From: Alphaproteobacteria bacterium
GTDB taxonomy: Bacteria; Pseudomonadota; Alphaproteobacteria; Rickettsiales; UBA1997
Length of the DNA: 64,000 bases
Reading direction: 5' to 3'
Assembly (NCBI GenBank): GCA_021151765.1
Contig: JAGKWR010000003.1
Coordinates: 93,572-157,571 of the forward strand
Positions 17,532 through 26,764 of the stretch are shown one piece after another (the first letter of the stretch is position 1; every line of letters begins with the position of its first letter). The position numbers were made by a program, and so were the translations under genes. The notes beneath the pieces were generated by a model that was not told where the DNA came from, searched no databases, and saw only the letters and a list, made by a program, of their open reading frames with translations.

Positions 17532-18415
17532 AATTCTTCTTGATCAGTCTTAGTAAACAAAGCTTTGCCGCCGAATTTATCTTTTCCAAAATCGGCAATC
17601 AAATTTTGCGCTCTTTCACTTTTTAGATAATCCAAAAAGTTTTTGGCTTCACGCGAGGGATTGCGTCCAAGCAAGGCAAAACAAGGGTTTATCAATAACT
17701 TTCCACTTTTGATTAAAATCTGTGAATTTTTTAGCTGTGATTTATTCGACAAAAAAGTTCCGTAATCAGTAATTGTGTAAAGCGAGTTTTGATCAGCGTA
17801 AATTAAAGCTTGCTGTGGGAAAACATGTTGCTTGACGTACCAATTCTTTTCTTCTTGCCACGGTTTTAGATTGATCATTTTCCAAATTGTTTGCTCGCGA
17901 ATATTGGTGCCGGAATTGTCATCGCGCGAAATAAAAGTAGGAGCGGATCTTTCTTTACCTAAATAAGCGATTTTTTTGAAAGCGTGATTCAGCGGATCAG
18001 TTTTTTCAATTTGTGCCGGATTAGACTTTGGACCAATAATCAAAAAATGGTCGTTAAAAACTGGCGTGTAATTAGTTGCCCAGCCTTGTTTCTGGGCTTC
18101 CTCACCTTGGTTTTTTTCATAAACCAAAGCAATGTCGATCACTTCGTTGCGCAATTGTTGCAAAGCGTTGACGCTGATGTCTTGATACCAAGCGATGGAA
18201 TATTTTGCGTCAGTCATTTTTAAATAATCCTCGGCTAAAGCACGGATAATTCCAGTCGGACCAGCGCCGCCATTGCCAATTTTGATACCGATTTCGGCAG
18301 TTTGATTGCCGTAAATTTCACGTGGTGCAGTACTGATCTCACGAGTATCTTGAGCCTGAGCAGCATAATTTAGAAGTAACGCTGCAAGGAAGATTAATAT
18401 TCTAAAAATTGTCAT
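17528..18415 (-). CDS. Periplasmic tungstate/anion-binding protein, TupA-like
   Basis: Exported substrate-binding protein of the PBP-like type-2 superfamily. A signal peptide ends at about residue 21 (NYAAQA). GNGGAGPTGIIRAL (near residue 47) and SRDDNSGTNIREQTIW (near 163) are typical of TupA-like tungstate or related oxyanion binding proteins. Length (295 aa) is normal. No permease or ATPase gene is adjacent, so it is an orphan here; the ligand cannot be assigned. It is preceded by a small ORF with a 4-nt overlap and converges on lipB with a shared stop. Confidence 0.82.
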   Translation of the reverse strand: MTIFRILIFLAALLLNYAAQAQDTREISTAPREIYGNQTAEIGIKIGNGGAGPTGIIRALAEDYLKMTDAKYSIAWYQDISVNALQQLRNEVIDIALVYEKNQGEEAQKQGWATNYTPVFNDHFLIIGPKSNPAQIEKTDPLNHAFKKIAYLGKERSAPTFISRDDNSGTNIREQTIWKMINLKPWQEEKNWYVKQHVFPQQALIYADQNSLYTITDYGTFLSNKSQLKNSQILIKSGKLLINPCFALLGRNPSREAKNFLDYLKSERAQNLIADFGKDKFGGKALFTKTDQEEF

Positions 18416-18684
18416 TTTTGGTGTTGAGTTTGTTGCGGAGAAAGCAATCCTGTAGCGTTTACAGGGCTTATAATGCTCGCAGCTTTGGACAAAGATTCGT
18501 TAGTATTTTCAACTGAAGTTGTTTTAGTAGTTTGCGTTTCAGAACTGCTGCTAAAAGATGAAAATGATGATAGAGTAGAATCATCCTGAACAGTTGCTAC
18601 AGTTGCTTCACTATTACTTCTAGGGCGAACGCTACCATCAACGCGAATTACTATGTTGGCAGAAGGGTTAGAATTATTTTCCAT
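18412..18684 (-). CDS. Small Ser/Thr-rich protein of unknown function
   Basis: 90 residues, strongly enriched in Ser, Thr, Asn and Gln (a serine-dominated stretch lies near residues 38-48) and probably disordered. No signal peptide, membrane segment or known motif. Support for it being real is contextual: its stop overlaps the ATG of the TupA-like gene (ATGA), matching how other unknown genes in this window couple to their neighbours, and it faces a divergent promoter region shared with htpG. Low complexity means a spurious frame cannot be excluded. Confidence 0.45.
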   Translation of the reverse strand: MENNSNPSANIVIRVDGSVRPRSNSEATVATVQDDSTLSSFSSFSSSSETQTTKTTSVENTNESLSKAASIISPVNATGLLSPQQTQHQK

Positions 18685-18772
18685 TTTGTAAAAAGTTGTA
18701 CTCTTGAAAGGTGTGTAAGCGTTCCATATCTATCACGGCAAATTCTAAAAAAAATCTTAATTTATTTGTAAT

Positions 18773-20686
18773 ATGAGCAACCAACAACAATTTAATTTCG
18801 ACGTTGAAGTCGGTAAAGTTTTGAATTTGATGATCAATTCGCTCTACACTAACAAAGATGTAGCGCTTCGTGAATTGATTTCTAACGCCGCAGATGCTTG
18901 CGATAAATTGCGTTATTTGTCGGCGCAAAACTCGAATATTTTGCAAGCCGATGAAGAATTAAAAATTACGATCACAACCGACAAAGCCAAGAAACAGCTG
19001 ATTTTGCGTGACAACGGAATTGGGATGAACCGTGAAGATTTAATCCAAAATTTAGGAACAATCGCCCGTTCAGGAACCGAAAATTTTATCAAATCTCTGA
19101 CGGGAGATAAACAAAAAGATGTGCAGTTGATCGGCCAATTTGGTGTGGGTTTTTATTCGAGTTTTATGATCGCCAATAAAGTCGAAGTGATCTCGCGTAA
19201 ATTTGATTCTGACAAAAGTTTCGCTTGGGAATCAGAAGGTGCGGGCAATTTTGCAGTAGCAGATTATGACGAAAATTTCGAACGCGGTACAAAAATTATT
19301 TTGCACTTAAAAGACGAAACAACTGACGATTTTCTTGATCGTTTCCACATTAAACACGTGGTACAAACTTACTCGGATCACATCAATTTCAAAATCGAAT
19401 TTATCCCAGAAAATTTAGAAGCCGGCGCCAAAATTGAGACGCTAAATTCTGCTTCCGCTTTGTGGAAAAAATCGAAAGATGAAATCACGGCCGAGCAATA
19501 TCAAAATTTTTACAAACATATTTCGCACCTACCGGGCGAGCCTTTCATGACAATTCACAACAATGTGGAAGGTTTGGTGAGCTACACCAATTTGTTGTTT
19601 ATTCCAAGCATGAAGCCGTTTGATTTGTTCCATCCTGATCGCAAAACTTCGGTGAAGCTTTACGTCAAAAAAGTTTTTATTTCCGAAGATTTAAGTTTGG
19701 TTCCAGCCAATATGCGCTTCTTGCGCGGGCTTATTGATTCCGATGATTTGCCACTAAATATCAGCCGCGAAAATCTGCAGCATAATTTGGTTTTGGATAA
19801 AATCAGAAAATCGGTGGTCAATAAAGTGTTGTCTGAGCTCAAGAAAAAAGCCAATGACAACGAAGAAGAATATCTGAAATTTTGGAATAATTTCGGTGCG
19901 GTTTTAAAAGAAGGACTTTGCGAATCTTCGGAATTTCGTGAGAAAATTTTCGAAGTTTGTCGTTTTTATTCGTCAAAATCGCCAGACAAATTGATCAGTT
20001 TAGCCGAATATTTGGATCGCGTAAAAATTGGTCAGGACAAGATTTATTTCTTAACTGCAGAATCGGTTGAAAAAGCTAAATCGTCGCCGCAACTCGAAGC
20101 GTTTTTAGAAAAAGATGTCGAAGTTTTATTTTTAACTGACGCGGTTGACGAGTTTTGGGTGACAGTTGCGCTGCCTTACAAGGAGAAAGAATTCTGCTCA
20201 ATTAATCGTCACGATGTTGATTTGAAAGATATCGACAAAAAGCCGGAAGAAAAAGCGGAAGAAGACGAAAATAAAAAGTCGGAACCAGAAATCAAAGACG
20301 CTAAAGAAGCGGAATTTGAAGGTTTGATTAAATTCATCAAAGAAACTTTGGGCGATAAAATCAAAGAAGCGCGCTTGTCGAAAAAATTGACGAACTCGCC
20401 GGTGTGTTTGGCCGTTGACGCTGGTTCGATGGATATTCGTCTTGAGCGTTTCTTGCTGGAGCAAAAGCAAATTCAAGCGGCGACCGCAAAAATTTTGGAA
20501 ATTAATCCGGACAATAAAATCGTAAAATCGCTGAATTTGGATTACCTCAAAGACGACAAAAAAGTACAAGTGCAAGACACAATCCAAACTTTGTTTGACT
20601 TGGCCTGCGTTGTTGAAGACGAACCAATCAAAGACGCTAAAGATTTTTCGCGTCGTATTCAAAGTTTGATGAATAGCGTTGGTTAA
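18773..20686 (+). CDS. htpG: Hsp90 chaperone HtpG
   Basis: ATP-dependent Hsp90-family chaperone. The GHKL ATPase domain shows ELISNAADACDKLR (near residue 35), DNGIGM, GTIARSGT and GQFGVGFYS. The middle domain carries SRENLQ, and the C-terminal dimerisation domain follows a highly charged Glu/Lys linker around residues 485-505. Length (637 aa) is typical. No Shine-Dalgarno precedes the ATG; the leader is A/T-rich. Confidence 0.97.
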   Translation: MSNQQQFNFDVEVGKVLNLMINSLYTNKDVALRELISNAADACDKLRYLSAQNSNILQADEELKITITTDKAKKQLILRDNGIGMNREDLIQNLGTIARSGTENFIKSLTGDKQKDVQLIGQFGVGFYSSFMIANKVEVISRKFDSDKSFAWESEGAGNFAVADYDENFERGTKIILHLKDETTDDFLDRFHIKHVVQTYSDHINFKIEFIPENLEAGAKIETLNSASALWKKSKDEITAEQYQNFYKHISHLPGEPFMTIHNNVEGLVSYTNLLFIPSMKPFDLFHPDRKTSVKLYVKKVFISEDLSLVPANMRFLRGLIDSDDLPLNISRENLQHNLVLDKIRKSVVNKVLSELKKKANDNEEEYLKFWNNFGAVLKEGLCESSEFREKIFEVCRFYSSKSPDKLISLAEYLDRVKIGQDKIYFLTAESVEKAKSSPQLEAFLEKDVEVLFLTDAVDEFWVTVALPYKEKEFCSINRHDVDLKDIDKKPEEKAEEDENKKSEPEIKDAKEAEFEGLIKFIKETLGDKIKEARLSKKLTNSPVCLAVDAGSMDIRLERFLLEQKQIQAATAKILEINPDNKIVKSLNLDYLKDDKKVQVQDTIQTLFDLACVVEDEPIKDAKDFSRRIQSLMNSVG

Positions 20687-20727
20687 ATTTGTCTTTTATC
20701 CCTTCGAGCTAAGGACGTGTTAAATTA

Positions 20728-22119
20728 TCAGTGATCTTTTTTGTCATCTTGTTTGACGCCATCAATTAGATCATCGGCTTGCAACAATTCTGATTTAGCG
20801 GATTTGCTCAGTTTGGTTTTGGCTTGTTTGGCATATTTGCTGCATTTGTCTTTTTCTCCGATCATGCAGTTAAATTGTGCCAACGCCAATAAAGATTCAC
20901 CTTCTTTGCCTAATTTGTTGTAAGCGAGAGCGATATTGCGCATCAGCAGCGGGTTGCTATTTTCAAATTTCAAAGCTTCACCAAAGCGCTTAATTGCAAG
21001 CTGCACTAAAGTTGTATCATTTTCTGTTAACGCTAAAATAGCAGCGCCAAAAGCAACTTTAGCTTGCGCAGCATCGCGTTCTTCCAGCATTTTTATTGCT
21101 TTGTCGTAAGCCAAAATTGCGGCATCAATTTGTCCGGATTCAAATAAAATTTGGCCTTTTAACTCATACAAAAATCCGAGTTCCGAAGAATTATAATGAG
21201 ATTGCAAAGTGGTTTTAGAATTTTTTTCAATGATGTTGTCGAGCAGTTGCAAAGAATTTTTGATTTCGCCTTTGCGAAAGAAAGCGATTGATTTGATGTA
21301 GTTAGAAGTTTCGTCATTTTTGTAGCGATATTTTGCCAGCGTGACGTCGGGTTTTTCCATAAAACCTTCAAGTTTAGCCAAGACGCGATCCATTTGTGGT
21401 TGAAGGTTTTGGTTAATTTTTTGGTCAGAAAAATTCCAACCAACAGTGCGCGCTTTGATAAGATCGACCCTTTTCTTACTGACGGGATGCGACAATAAAT
21501 ATTCATCAATTTCACCTTGATATCCCAACATTTCGCGTTGGAAAAATTCCAACAACTTTACCAAACCATCGGCGGGATATTGCATTTTTTGCAAATATTC
21601 GATGGCGTGATTGTCCGCCGCTTCTTCTTGTCCGCGCGTATATTTCATGTAGAGACGATTGGCGCTTTGCGAGCCGCCTAAAATCAAAGCCATTGCCGCG
21701 TCGGGCGATCCACCAAGAGCTGCACCAATTCCAAGCAAATAACTCAATAACATGGCGCTTTCCGCACTTTCCGCGCCTTCTTTGTTGCGCGCTAAATGTC
21801 CGGCGGCAATGTGTCCGGATTCGTGTGCAATTACGCCAATTAAAGTATCGGGAGTGGAATATTTTCTAATTAAACCAGTATTTACAAAAACATTCTGACC
21901 GCCAGAAACAAAGGCGTTGATCGAATCGTCATTGATGATGTAAAGCGAAATATTTTCCGGATTTAAATTGGCAGATACAAAGATTGGATGCGATAATTCG
22001 CGCAGAAACTTTTCTGTTTCGGCATCACGAATTAGAGAAGGAGCAGAATTGCTCGCCAAACTGCTTTGGACAAAAAGCAGCGAGATTAGACTAAAAAAAA
22101 CGGTAAAGTTTTTTAGCAT
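20728..22119 (-). CDS. BepA-like M48 metallopeptidase with TPR domain
   Basis: Periplasmic zinc peptidase/chaperone for outer-membrane protein quality control. From the ATG at 22117-22119 the 463-residue protein has a signal peptide (cleavage near SSLA/S, residue 22), the HExxH zinc motif (HESGHIAAGH, first His at residue 99) and a downstream EEAADNHAIEY supplying the third ligand. The C-terminal half contains TPR-like helical repeats (for example AILAYDKAIKML). A TTG three codons upstream is also in frame but less likely. The arrangement matches BepA/YfgC. Confidence 0.9.
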   Translation of the reverse strand: MLKNFTVFFSLISLLFVQSSLASNSAPSLIRDAETEKFLRELSHPIFVSANLNPENISLYIINDDSINAFVSGGQNVFVNTGLIRKYSTPDTLIGVIAHESGHIAAGHLARNKEGAESAESAMLLSYLLGIGAALGGSPDAAMALILGGSQSANRLYMKYTRGQEEAADNHAIEYLQKMQYPADGLVKLLEFFQREMLGYQGEIDEYLLSHPVSKKRVDLIKARTVGWNFSDQKINQNLQPQMDRVLAKLEGFMEKPDVTLAKYRYKNDETSNYIKSIAFFRKGEIKNSLQLLDNIIEKNSKTTLQSHYNSSELGFLYELKGQILFESGQIDAAILAYDKAIKMLEERDAAQAKVAFGAAILALTENDTTLVQLAIKRFGEALKFENSNPLLMRNIALAYNKLGKEGESLLALAQFNCMIGEKDKCSKYAKQAKTKLSKSAKSELLQADDLIDGVKQDDKKDH

Positions 22120-22202
22120 TTGTTGCAAATAGGAAGGTTGGAAATAAATTGCGCCGCGTTTTCTAATTCAAAAGTGCCTTTCCACAAGTTTTAATTACAA
22201 AA

Positions 22203-22424
22203 ATGCCTCTTTACTCAACTGAAAATAAAGTGATCGCTGCCATGCAATATATTGTGTTGTGGGTTAGTCTTTTCGTGATGCTGGCGTTATTTGTTTTTAT
22301 TTTTAGTGCTGATACCAAAATTCCGCAAAAAAATGTTACCGTTGATGTTGATATCAAGAACAAGATCAACATTTGCCAACCTCAAGAAAAAGAATTTGAA
22401 GAACAATTCGTAGAAGAAAAATAA
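22203..22424 (+). CDS. Small single-pass membrane protein of unknown function
   Basis: 73 residues with one strong transmembrane helix (about residues 15-35) and an acidic C-terminal tail ending in several Glu residues. No family is recognised. It starts a unit of three genes, lies 3 nt before the xerD start and faces the divergent peptidase gene across a 83-nt promoter region. The tight spacing and clean hydrophobic profile support a real gene, but function cannot be inferred. Confidence 0.6.
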   Translation: MPLYSTENKVIAAMQYIVLWVSLFVMLALFVFIFSADTKIPQKNVTVDVDIKNKINICQPQEKEFEEQFVEEK

Positions 22425-22427
22425 TTT

Positions 22428-23414
22428 GTGAAAAAAAACGTCGCGATTGTCGATCCACTAATTGCCAATTTTCTTGATAAAATTCGCGCGGAAGACGGCT
22501 TGTCGCAAAACACAATTTTGTCTTATCAAAAAGATTTAGAGCTTTTTCATCGCTTTCTTGCACCCAAACAAATCAAGTTGCTCAAAGTTACGAAAGAAGA
22601 TGTGCGCGATTATATTTACGATTTGCATCAGCAAGATCTTCGCGCTGCGTCAGTTAGTCGTAAAATTTCATGTTTGAAAAATTTTTACCGTTTTTTGGAA
22701 AGCGAGAATTTGGTCAGCGAAAATCCGGCTGTGTATTTACAAGGTCAGAAGCGGGAAGCAAAGTTGCCGAAATTTTTAACAGAAGAAGAAGTTTTTAAGT
22801 TGCTCGATTTTGTCAATCGCGACAAATCAGAATTCGGCGTGAAATTGTCGTGCATGCTGGAAGTGATGTATTCTGCGGGTTTACGCGTTACAGAATTAGT
22901 TTCTTTGCCGATAAATGCGATTCAAGAAATTACTGAAAATGGTGAAAAAACTCTGCGCAATTATTTGATCGTGAAAGGCAAAGGCAGTAAAGAAAGAATC
23001 GCCGCACTCAATAAATCAGCGATTTTGAAGCTGATGGAGTATTTGGAGCTGCGTAAAAAAATGGGCAACGAAAATTCCAAATGGCTTTTTGTTGGAACGG
23101 TGCGCGCCAGCAAAAAAAATATCGAAGCGCGGAAACGCGATTTTACCGATGCAGATACTCATTTGACGCGCCAAAGATTACATCAAATGTTGAAAGAACT
23201 GGCACGCGAAGTCGGAATTGACGCGTCACGCGTTCATCCTCACGTAATTCGTCATTCTTTTGCGACACATCTTTTGAACAACGGAGTTGACTTGCGGGTT
23301 TTGCAAGAGTTACTTGGTCACAGCAATATTTCGACGACCGAAATTTATACGCATATTTTGGATTCCAAATTGCGTGAATTGGTCTTTAAACATCATCCTT
23401 TGAGTAAAATTTAA
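22428..23414 (+). CDS. xerD: Site-specific tyrosine recombinase XerD
   Basis: Chromosome-dimer resolution recombinase. An N-terminal SAM-like core-binding domain is followed by the catalytic domain: Arg153 (SAGLRVTE), KGKGSKER, His272 and Arg275 (HPHVIRHSFATH), LGHSNIS and the nucleophile Tyr307 (TEIYTH). The 328-residue length and the C-terminal HHPL segment fit XerD better than XerC. Translation starts at a GTG; no closer ATG fits. This is a housekeeping recombinase, not a phage integrase: no att sites or phage genes are nearby. Confidence 0.93.
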   Translation: MKKNVAIVDPLIANFLDKIRAEDGLSQNTILSYQKDLELFHRFLAPKQIKLLKVTKEDVRDYIYDLHQQDLRAASVSRKISCLKNFYRFLESENLVSENPAVYLQGQKREAKLPKFLTEEEVFKLLDFVNRDKSEFGVKLSCMLEVMYSAGLRVTELVSLPINAIQEITENGEKTLRNYLIVKGKGSKERIAALNKSAILKLMEYLELRKKMGNENSKWLFVGTVRASKKNIEARKRDFTDADTHLTRQRLHQMLKELAREVGIDASRVHPHVIRHSFATHLLNNGVDLRVLQELLGHSNISTTEIYTHILDSKLRELVFKHHPLSKI

Positions 23415-23415
23415 T

Positions 23416-23907
23416 ATGGCAGTTGAGAGCAAAACAATATTTGGTGGTTTGGGACAAGGTTACGGTAAAATCGCTCAGATTTTGGCGAGTAAAAAACAGG
23501 ATTTAAAAAATTCGACTTCAGATCAAGACAATGCCAGCGCAGCAGATTCAAGCGGAGATTTTGATATTTTGGACGTGAAAGCTCAAATTGAGATGTTGGA
23601 AAAAATGGAGCAAGAAGCCAAGGCCAAAGAAGCACAATATCGCGAGCAAGATCAAAAGTTAAAAGAGAAACAAAAAGATCAAGAAAAGGAAAAACAAAAT
23701 CAGCAAGATCTTGTCGTAGAACTTTTGATGGAAGAAGAAAAGCGCCGCAAAGTGCAAGAATTTTGCGATAAAAATGGCTTAACTTTTTCAGTGACAAAAG
23801 ATGGTAATTTCAAGATCACTGACAAAGAAGGCAACGAAATGAAGTCTTTGAAACAGCGTTTCGACAAAGATTTCGATAAAAGCCAAAGCAATCAGCAAGA
23901 AAGATAA
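23416..23907 (+). CDS. Unknown coiled-coil protein downstream of xerD
   Basis: 163 residues, start codon 1 nt after the xerD stop. Residues about 50-115 are extremely rich in Lys, Glu and Gln and form a probable long coiled coil. A small C-terminal region (about 118-145) alternates hydrophobic residues (GLTFSVTKDGNFKITDKEG) as in a short beta sheet. No signal peptide or known family. It ends 1 nt before the convergent cobS gene. Confidence 0.7.
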   Translation: MAVESKTIFGGLGQGYGKIAQILASKKQDLKNSTSDQDNASAADSSGDFDILDVKAQIEMLEKMEQEAKAKEAQYREQDQKLKEKQKDQEKEKQNQQDLVVELLMEEEKRRKVQEFCDKNGLTFSVTKDGNFKITDKEGNEMKSLKQRFDKDFDKSQSNQQER

Positions 23908-23908
23908 T

Positions 23909-24835
23909 TTACAGTAATTCTTCGCCGAAGATGCGTTGATAAAATTCAGCGATTACTAACTTTTCATCATCGATAACTTTATTGGCAAAACTCAGCGTGA
24001 AAGCAGTTTTGACTGAGCCGAAAATTTCGATATTTTTGCCCCAAGAAATCAAAGTTCGTAAACTAATCAAAGTTGAAATATCGCCGTTTTTGAAAGCTTC
24101 ACGACTTAGATTCGCCATACGCACCATCATTTTGGCAGTTTGTTGATGCGCTTTCGAATTTAAATGCGGCAATTTTTTCAACAAAATTGCTAACTCCTGT
24201 TCATCGTTAAGATAATTCAAAGCGGCAACGATATTCCAGCGATCCATTTGCGCTTGGTTAATTAAGTTAGTGCCGTGATAAATTCCTAAATCATCGCCAG
24301 CGCCAAGTGTGTTGGAAGTGGCAAAAAGACGAAAATTTTTATGTGGCGTGATAATTTCATTTTCTTCCAAAAGCGCGAATTTGCCTTCTTCTTCTAACAA
24401 ACGTTGAATGACGAAAGAAACGTCGGTTTTGATGGCATCATATTCATCCAAAACCAAGGCTACGCCATTTCTAAGCGCGAAAGGAATTATGCCTTCTTGA
24501 AATTCAGTAATTTGTTTGTCGTTTTTCAATTTGATGACATCTTTACCAACCAAATCAAGACGTGTGATTTGCGAATCAAAGTTAACGCGCAAACAAGGCC
24601 AGTTAAGGCGTGCAGCCACTTGTTCGATGTGAGTTGATTTGCCAGTTCCGTGCATTCCTTGAATTAAAACGCGGCTGTTGAAAGTAAAACCGGCTAAAAT
24701 TGCCAAAGTAGTTTTTGGATCAAAAAGATAATTCTCATCAATTGCGGGAACGAATTCTGACTTTTCTGGGAAGCCTTTAACTTCAAAGTCACAAGCCACT
24801 CCGAAAACTTTTTTGCTGTCGATTTTTTTAAGCAT
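23909..24835 (-). CDS. cobS: CobS-type AAA+ ATPase
   Basis: AAA+ ATPase that in cobalamin-producing alphaproteobacteria is the small chelatase subunit paired with CobT. Similarity to CobS is strong along the whole 308 residues: the N-terminal VFG segment, DPKTTLAILAGF, Walker A GMHGTGKSTHIEQVAARL (about 59-76), Walker B LVLDEYDA, sensor ATSNTLG and the INQAQMDRW segment. No cobT or other cobalamin gene is in the window. Many alphaproteobacteria lacking B12 synthesis retain CobS/CobT with an unclear role, so a chaperone-like function is as likely as cobalt chelation. It lies 8 nt downstream of der. Confidence 0.9.
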   Translation of the reverse strand: MLKKIDSKKVFGVACDFEVKGFPEKSEFVPAIDENYLFDPKTTLAILAGFTFNSRVLIQGMHGTGKSTHIEQVAARLNWPCLRVNFDSQITRLDLVGKDVIKLKNDKQITEFQEGIIPFALRNGVALVLDEYDAIKTDVSFVIQRLLEEEGKFALLEENEIITPHKNFRLFATSNTLGAGDDLGIYHGTNLINQAQMDRWNIVAALNYLNDEQELAILLKKLPHLNSKAHQQTAKMMVRMANLSREAFKNGDISTLISLRTLISWGKNIEIFGSVKTAFTLSFANKVIDDEKLVIAEFYQRIFGEELL

Positions 24836-24843
24836 AAATTTGG

Positions 24844-26244
24844 TTATTTTTTCTTACTAACATGCAGTTTTTTCGAGAAAGTTTTTTCCTTTTTATCAGC
24901 AAAAGGGTTTTCACTTTTACGGAAAATCAAACGCACTGGTGTCATTGTGAGTTCGAAATATTCACGTAAATGATTCACTAAATAACGTTGATAAGCACCT
25001 TCCAAAGGTTTGATATGATTGGTGAAAACAGCAATTGTTGGCGGACGTTTTTTGATTTGCGTCGCATATTTCAATTTGATGGCTTTGCCTTTAAAAAGGC
25101 GCGGCGGATGTTTAGATTCAGCGTCTTTAAGCCATTCCATCAACTTGGTTGTTGGCAAATAAGTTTGCCATTGCGCGTAAGTTTGTAGCGCGAAATCCAA
25201 CGATTTTTCGACATTGTAACCATTTTGTGCTGAGATGCCGACAATCGCAGCACCGTCAATTTCAGCGAATAAAGATTGGATTTGTTTGCGCACTTCTCGC
25301 ATAAAAATCTCTTTGTCGCCTTTTACCGAATCAATTTTGTTAATCGCGAAAACCAGCCCGCGGCCTTCTTTCAAAATTTCACCAGCCAAAGCCATGTCTT
25401 GATGATCAAGCAAAGAGTTGGCGTCAATTAACAAAATAACAACTTGTGCAAAGCGAATAGCGCGAAAGCTATCAAGGGTTGAAAGCTTTTCGAGTTTTTG
25501 CGTTACGTTAGCTTTTTTACGAATTCCCGCGGTGTCGATTAGTTTAATTTTTTGACCACGAAATTCATAATTGATGGCAATTGCATCACGGGTAATTCCG
25601 GCTTCTGGGCCAGTAATTAAACGATCTTCGCCTAAAACCTTGTTGAGATAAGTTGATTTACCGGCATTTGGACGACCAACAATGGCGATTTGCAAAGGCG
25701 CTTTTTCTGAATCTTCATCATTTTCGATTTCGGCGAAGTTAGCTTCATATTCTTCGATATCGGGAGCGATTTTTTCATATAAATCACCAAAGCCCAATTT
25801 ATGTTCAGCCGATATCGCTGTAGGTTTGCCAAAGCCTAATTTGTAATATTCGCTGCCGAAAATTTCTTCGTTTAAATTTTCACATTTATTGGCAAGTAAA
25901 ATGGTTTTTTTATCCAATTTTCTGAGCCATTGCGCGAAAAAATAATCTTTGTTGGTAATTCCTTCTTTGCCGTCGACCACAAACAAACACAAATCAGCAT
26001 CGGCAACTGCAGCTTCGGTTTGTTCCATCATTCTTTTTTCAAGTGATTTGTCGGTGATCTGATTTTCCAAACCAGCGGTGTCGATTGCCATAAATTCAAG
26101 TGGCCCAAGTTTGGCGCGAGCTTCTTTGCGGTCACGAGTTACACCCGGTGTGTCGTCAGTAATAGCGAAAGCTCTGCCAACCAATTTGTTGAATAAAGTA
26201 GATTTACCAACATTTGGTCTGCCAATGATTGCGATTTTGAACAT
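24844..26244 (-). CDS. der: Ribosome-assembly GTPase Der (EngA)
   Basis: Essential double GTPase for 50S subunit assembly. Two tandem G domains are visible, each with its own P-loop (GRPNVGKST near residue 8 and GRPNAGKST near 188), DTAG switch motifs and NKxD (ANKCE, which varies from the consensus in the first domain, and AINKID in the second). A C-terminal KH-like domain (PPTIAVFTNHIKP) and a basic tail complete the 466 residues. The start ATG gives the canonical FKIAIIGRPNVGKS. Confidence 0.97.
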   Translation of the reverse strand: MFKIAIIGRPNVGKSTLFNKLVGRAFAITDDTPGVTRDRKEARAKLGPLEFMAIDTAGLENQITDKSLEKRMMEQTEAAVADADLCLFVVDGKEGITNKDYFFAQWLRKLDKKTILLANKCENLNEEIFGSEYYKLGFGKPTAISAEHKLGFGDLYEKIAPDIEEYEANFAEIENDEDSEKAPLQIAIVGRPNAGKSTYLNKVLGEDRLITGPEAGITRDAIAINYEFRGQKIKLIDTAGIRKKANVTQKLEKLSTLDSFRAIRFAQVVILLIDANSLLDHQDMALAGEILKEGRGLVFAINKIDSVKGDKEIFMREVRKQIQSLFAEIDGAAIVGISAQNGYNVEKSLDFALQTYAQWQTYLPTTKLMEWLKDAESKHPPRLFKGKAIKLKYATQIKKRPPTIAVFTNHIKPLEGAYQRYLVNHLREYFELTMTPVRLIFRKSENPFADKKEKTFSKKLHVSKKK

Positions 26245-26323
26245 GTCAGAATATTTGAATTTAAAGGAACGCCGACAGATTCTAAATTCTTAAAACTTCA
26301 TCTTCAAGCAATGAAAATTTGTT

Positions 26324-26385
26324 TTGACTATTGCGGAATTTGTCGTGTATACATGACATAAATTTATATTTACGTTGATCGTAAA
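26324..26385 (+). promoter_or_regulatory. Putative autoregulated promoter of the toxin-antitoxin pair
   Basis: A TTGACT -35-like box (26324-26329) and TATACA -10-like box (26348-26353) are separated by 18 nt. An 18-bp near-perfect palindrome (26341-26358, TGTCGTGTATACATGACA, one mismatched pair) covers the -10, and a second inverted repeat TTTACG-N5-CGTAAA lies at 26369-26385. This is the layout expected for repression by the antitoxin. Functional assignment is inferred. Confidence 0.55.
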
Positions 26386-26431
26386 AAAGTAAATTTAAGT
26401 TTACGACACACCATAATTTCACCACAATTTT

Positions 26432-26764
26432 ATGATTTTAACCGCTATAGAAATTCAATATTACGTAACAAAATCTGGTCGATCTTTATTCATAGAATGG
26501 TTCGAAAAACTGGATTACAATACTCAAAATATTGTGCGCAAAAGATTGAGAAGAATTGAGCTAGGGCAATTTGGAGATTGTGAAAATGTTGGCGGCGGAG
26601 TTTTTGAATTGAGAATACATTATGCGTCGGGTTATCGGATCTATTTCGCTTACGAAAATAAATTAGTAATTTTGCTGATTTTGGCCGGAGATAAAGCTAC
26701 TCAAATGCGTGATATCAAAAAAGCTAAAATGATTTGGGAGGAGTTAAAAAATGACAAAAAATAA
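26432..26764 (+). CDS. HigB/RelE-type toxin (Gp49-like family)
   Basis: 110-residue basic protein of the ParE/RelE superfamily, Gp49-like branch. Characteristic segments are FIEWFEKLD, RLRRIELGQFGD, GGGVFELRIHYASGYRIYFAY and the C-terminal LLILAGDKATQMRDIKKA. Relatives act as translation-dependent mRNA interferases or gyrase poisons; family members of this branch are mostly HigB-like. The gene precedes its antitoxin and overlaps it by 14 nt, the toxin-first order typical of higBA. It may be intact and functional. Confidence 0.88.
   Translation: MILTAIEIQYYVTKSGRSLFIEWFEKLDYNTQNIVRKRLRRIELGQFGDCENVGGGVFELRIHYASGYRIYFAYENKLVILLILAGDKATQMRDIKKAKMIWEELKNDKK
26736..26743 (+). promoter_or_regulatory. 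Strong Shine-Dalgarno of the antitoxin
   Basis: GGGAGGAG lies 7 nt before the antitoxin ATG, inside the end of the toxin gene. It is the strongest ribosome-binding site I see in the window and would favour antitoxin over toxin synthesis, since the toxin has no comparable site. Confidence 0.75.

Noticed and set aside
20198..20662. 154-codon minus-strand frame inside htpG
   Set aside because: Phe/Arg-rich antisense shadow of the Glu/Lys-rich C-terminal part of HtpG, which is itself unambiguous.
22428..23414. Tyrosine recombinase as evidence of a prophage or integrative element
   Set aside because: Full-length XerD features and housekeeping neighbours; no phage genes, att repeats or tRNA at the site.
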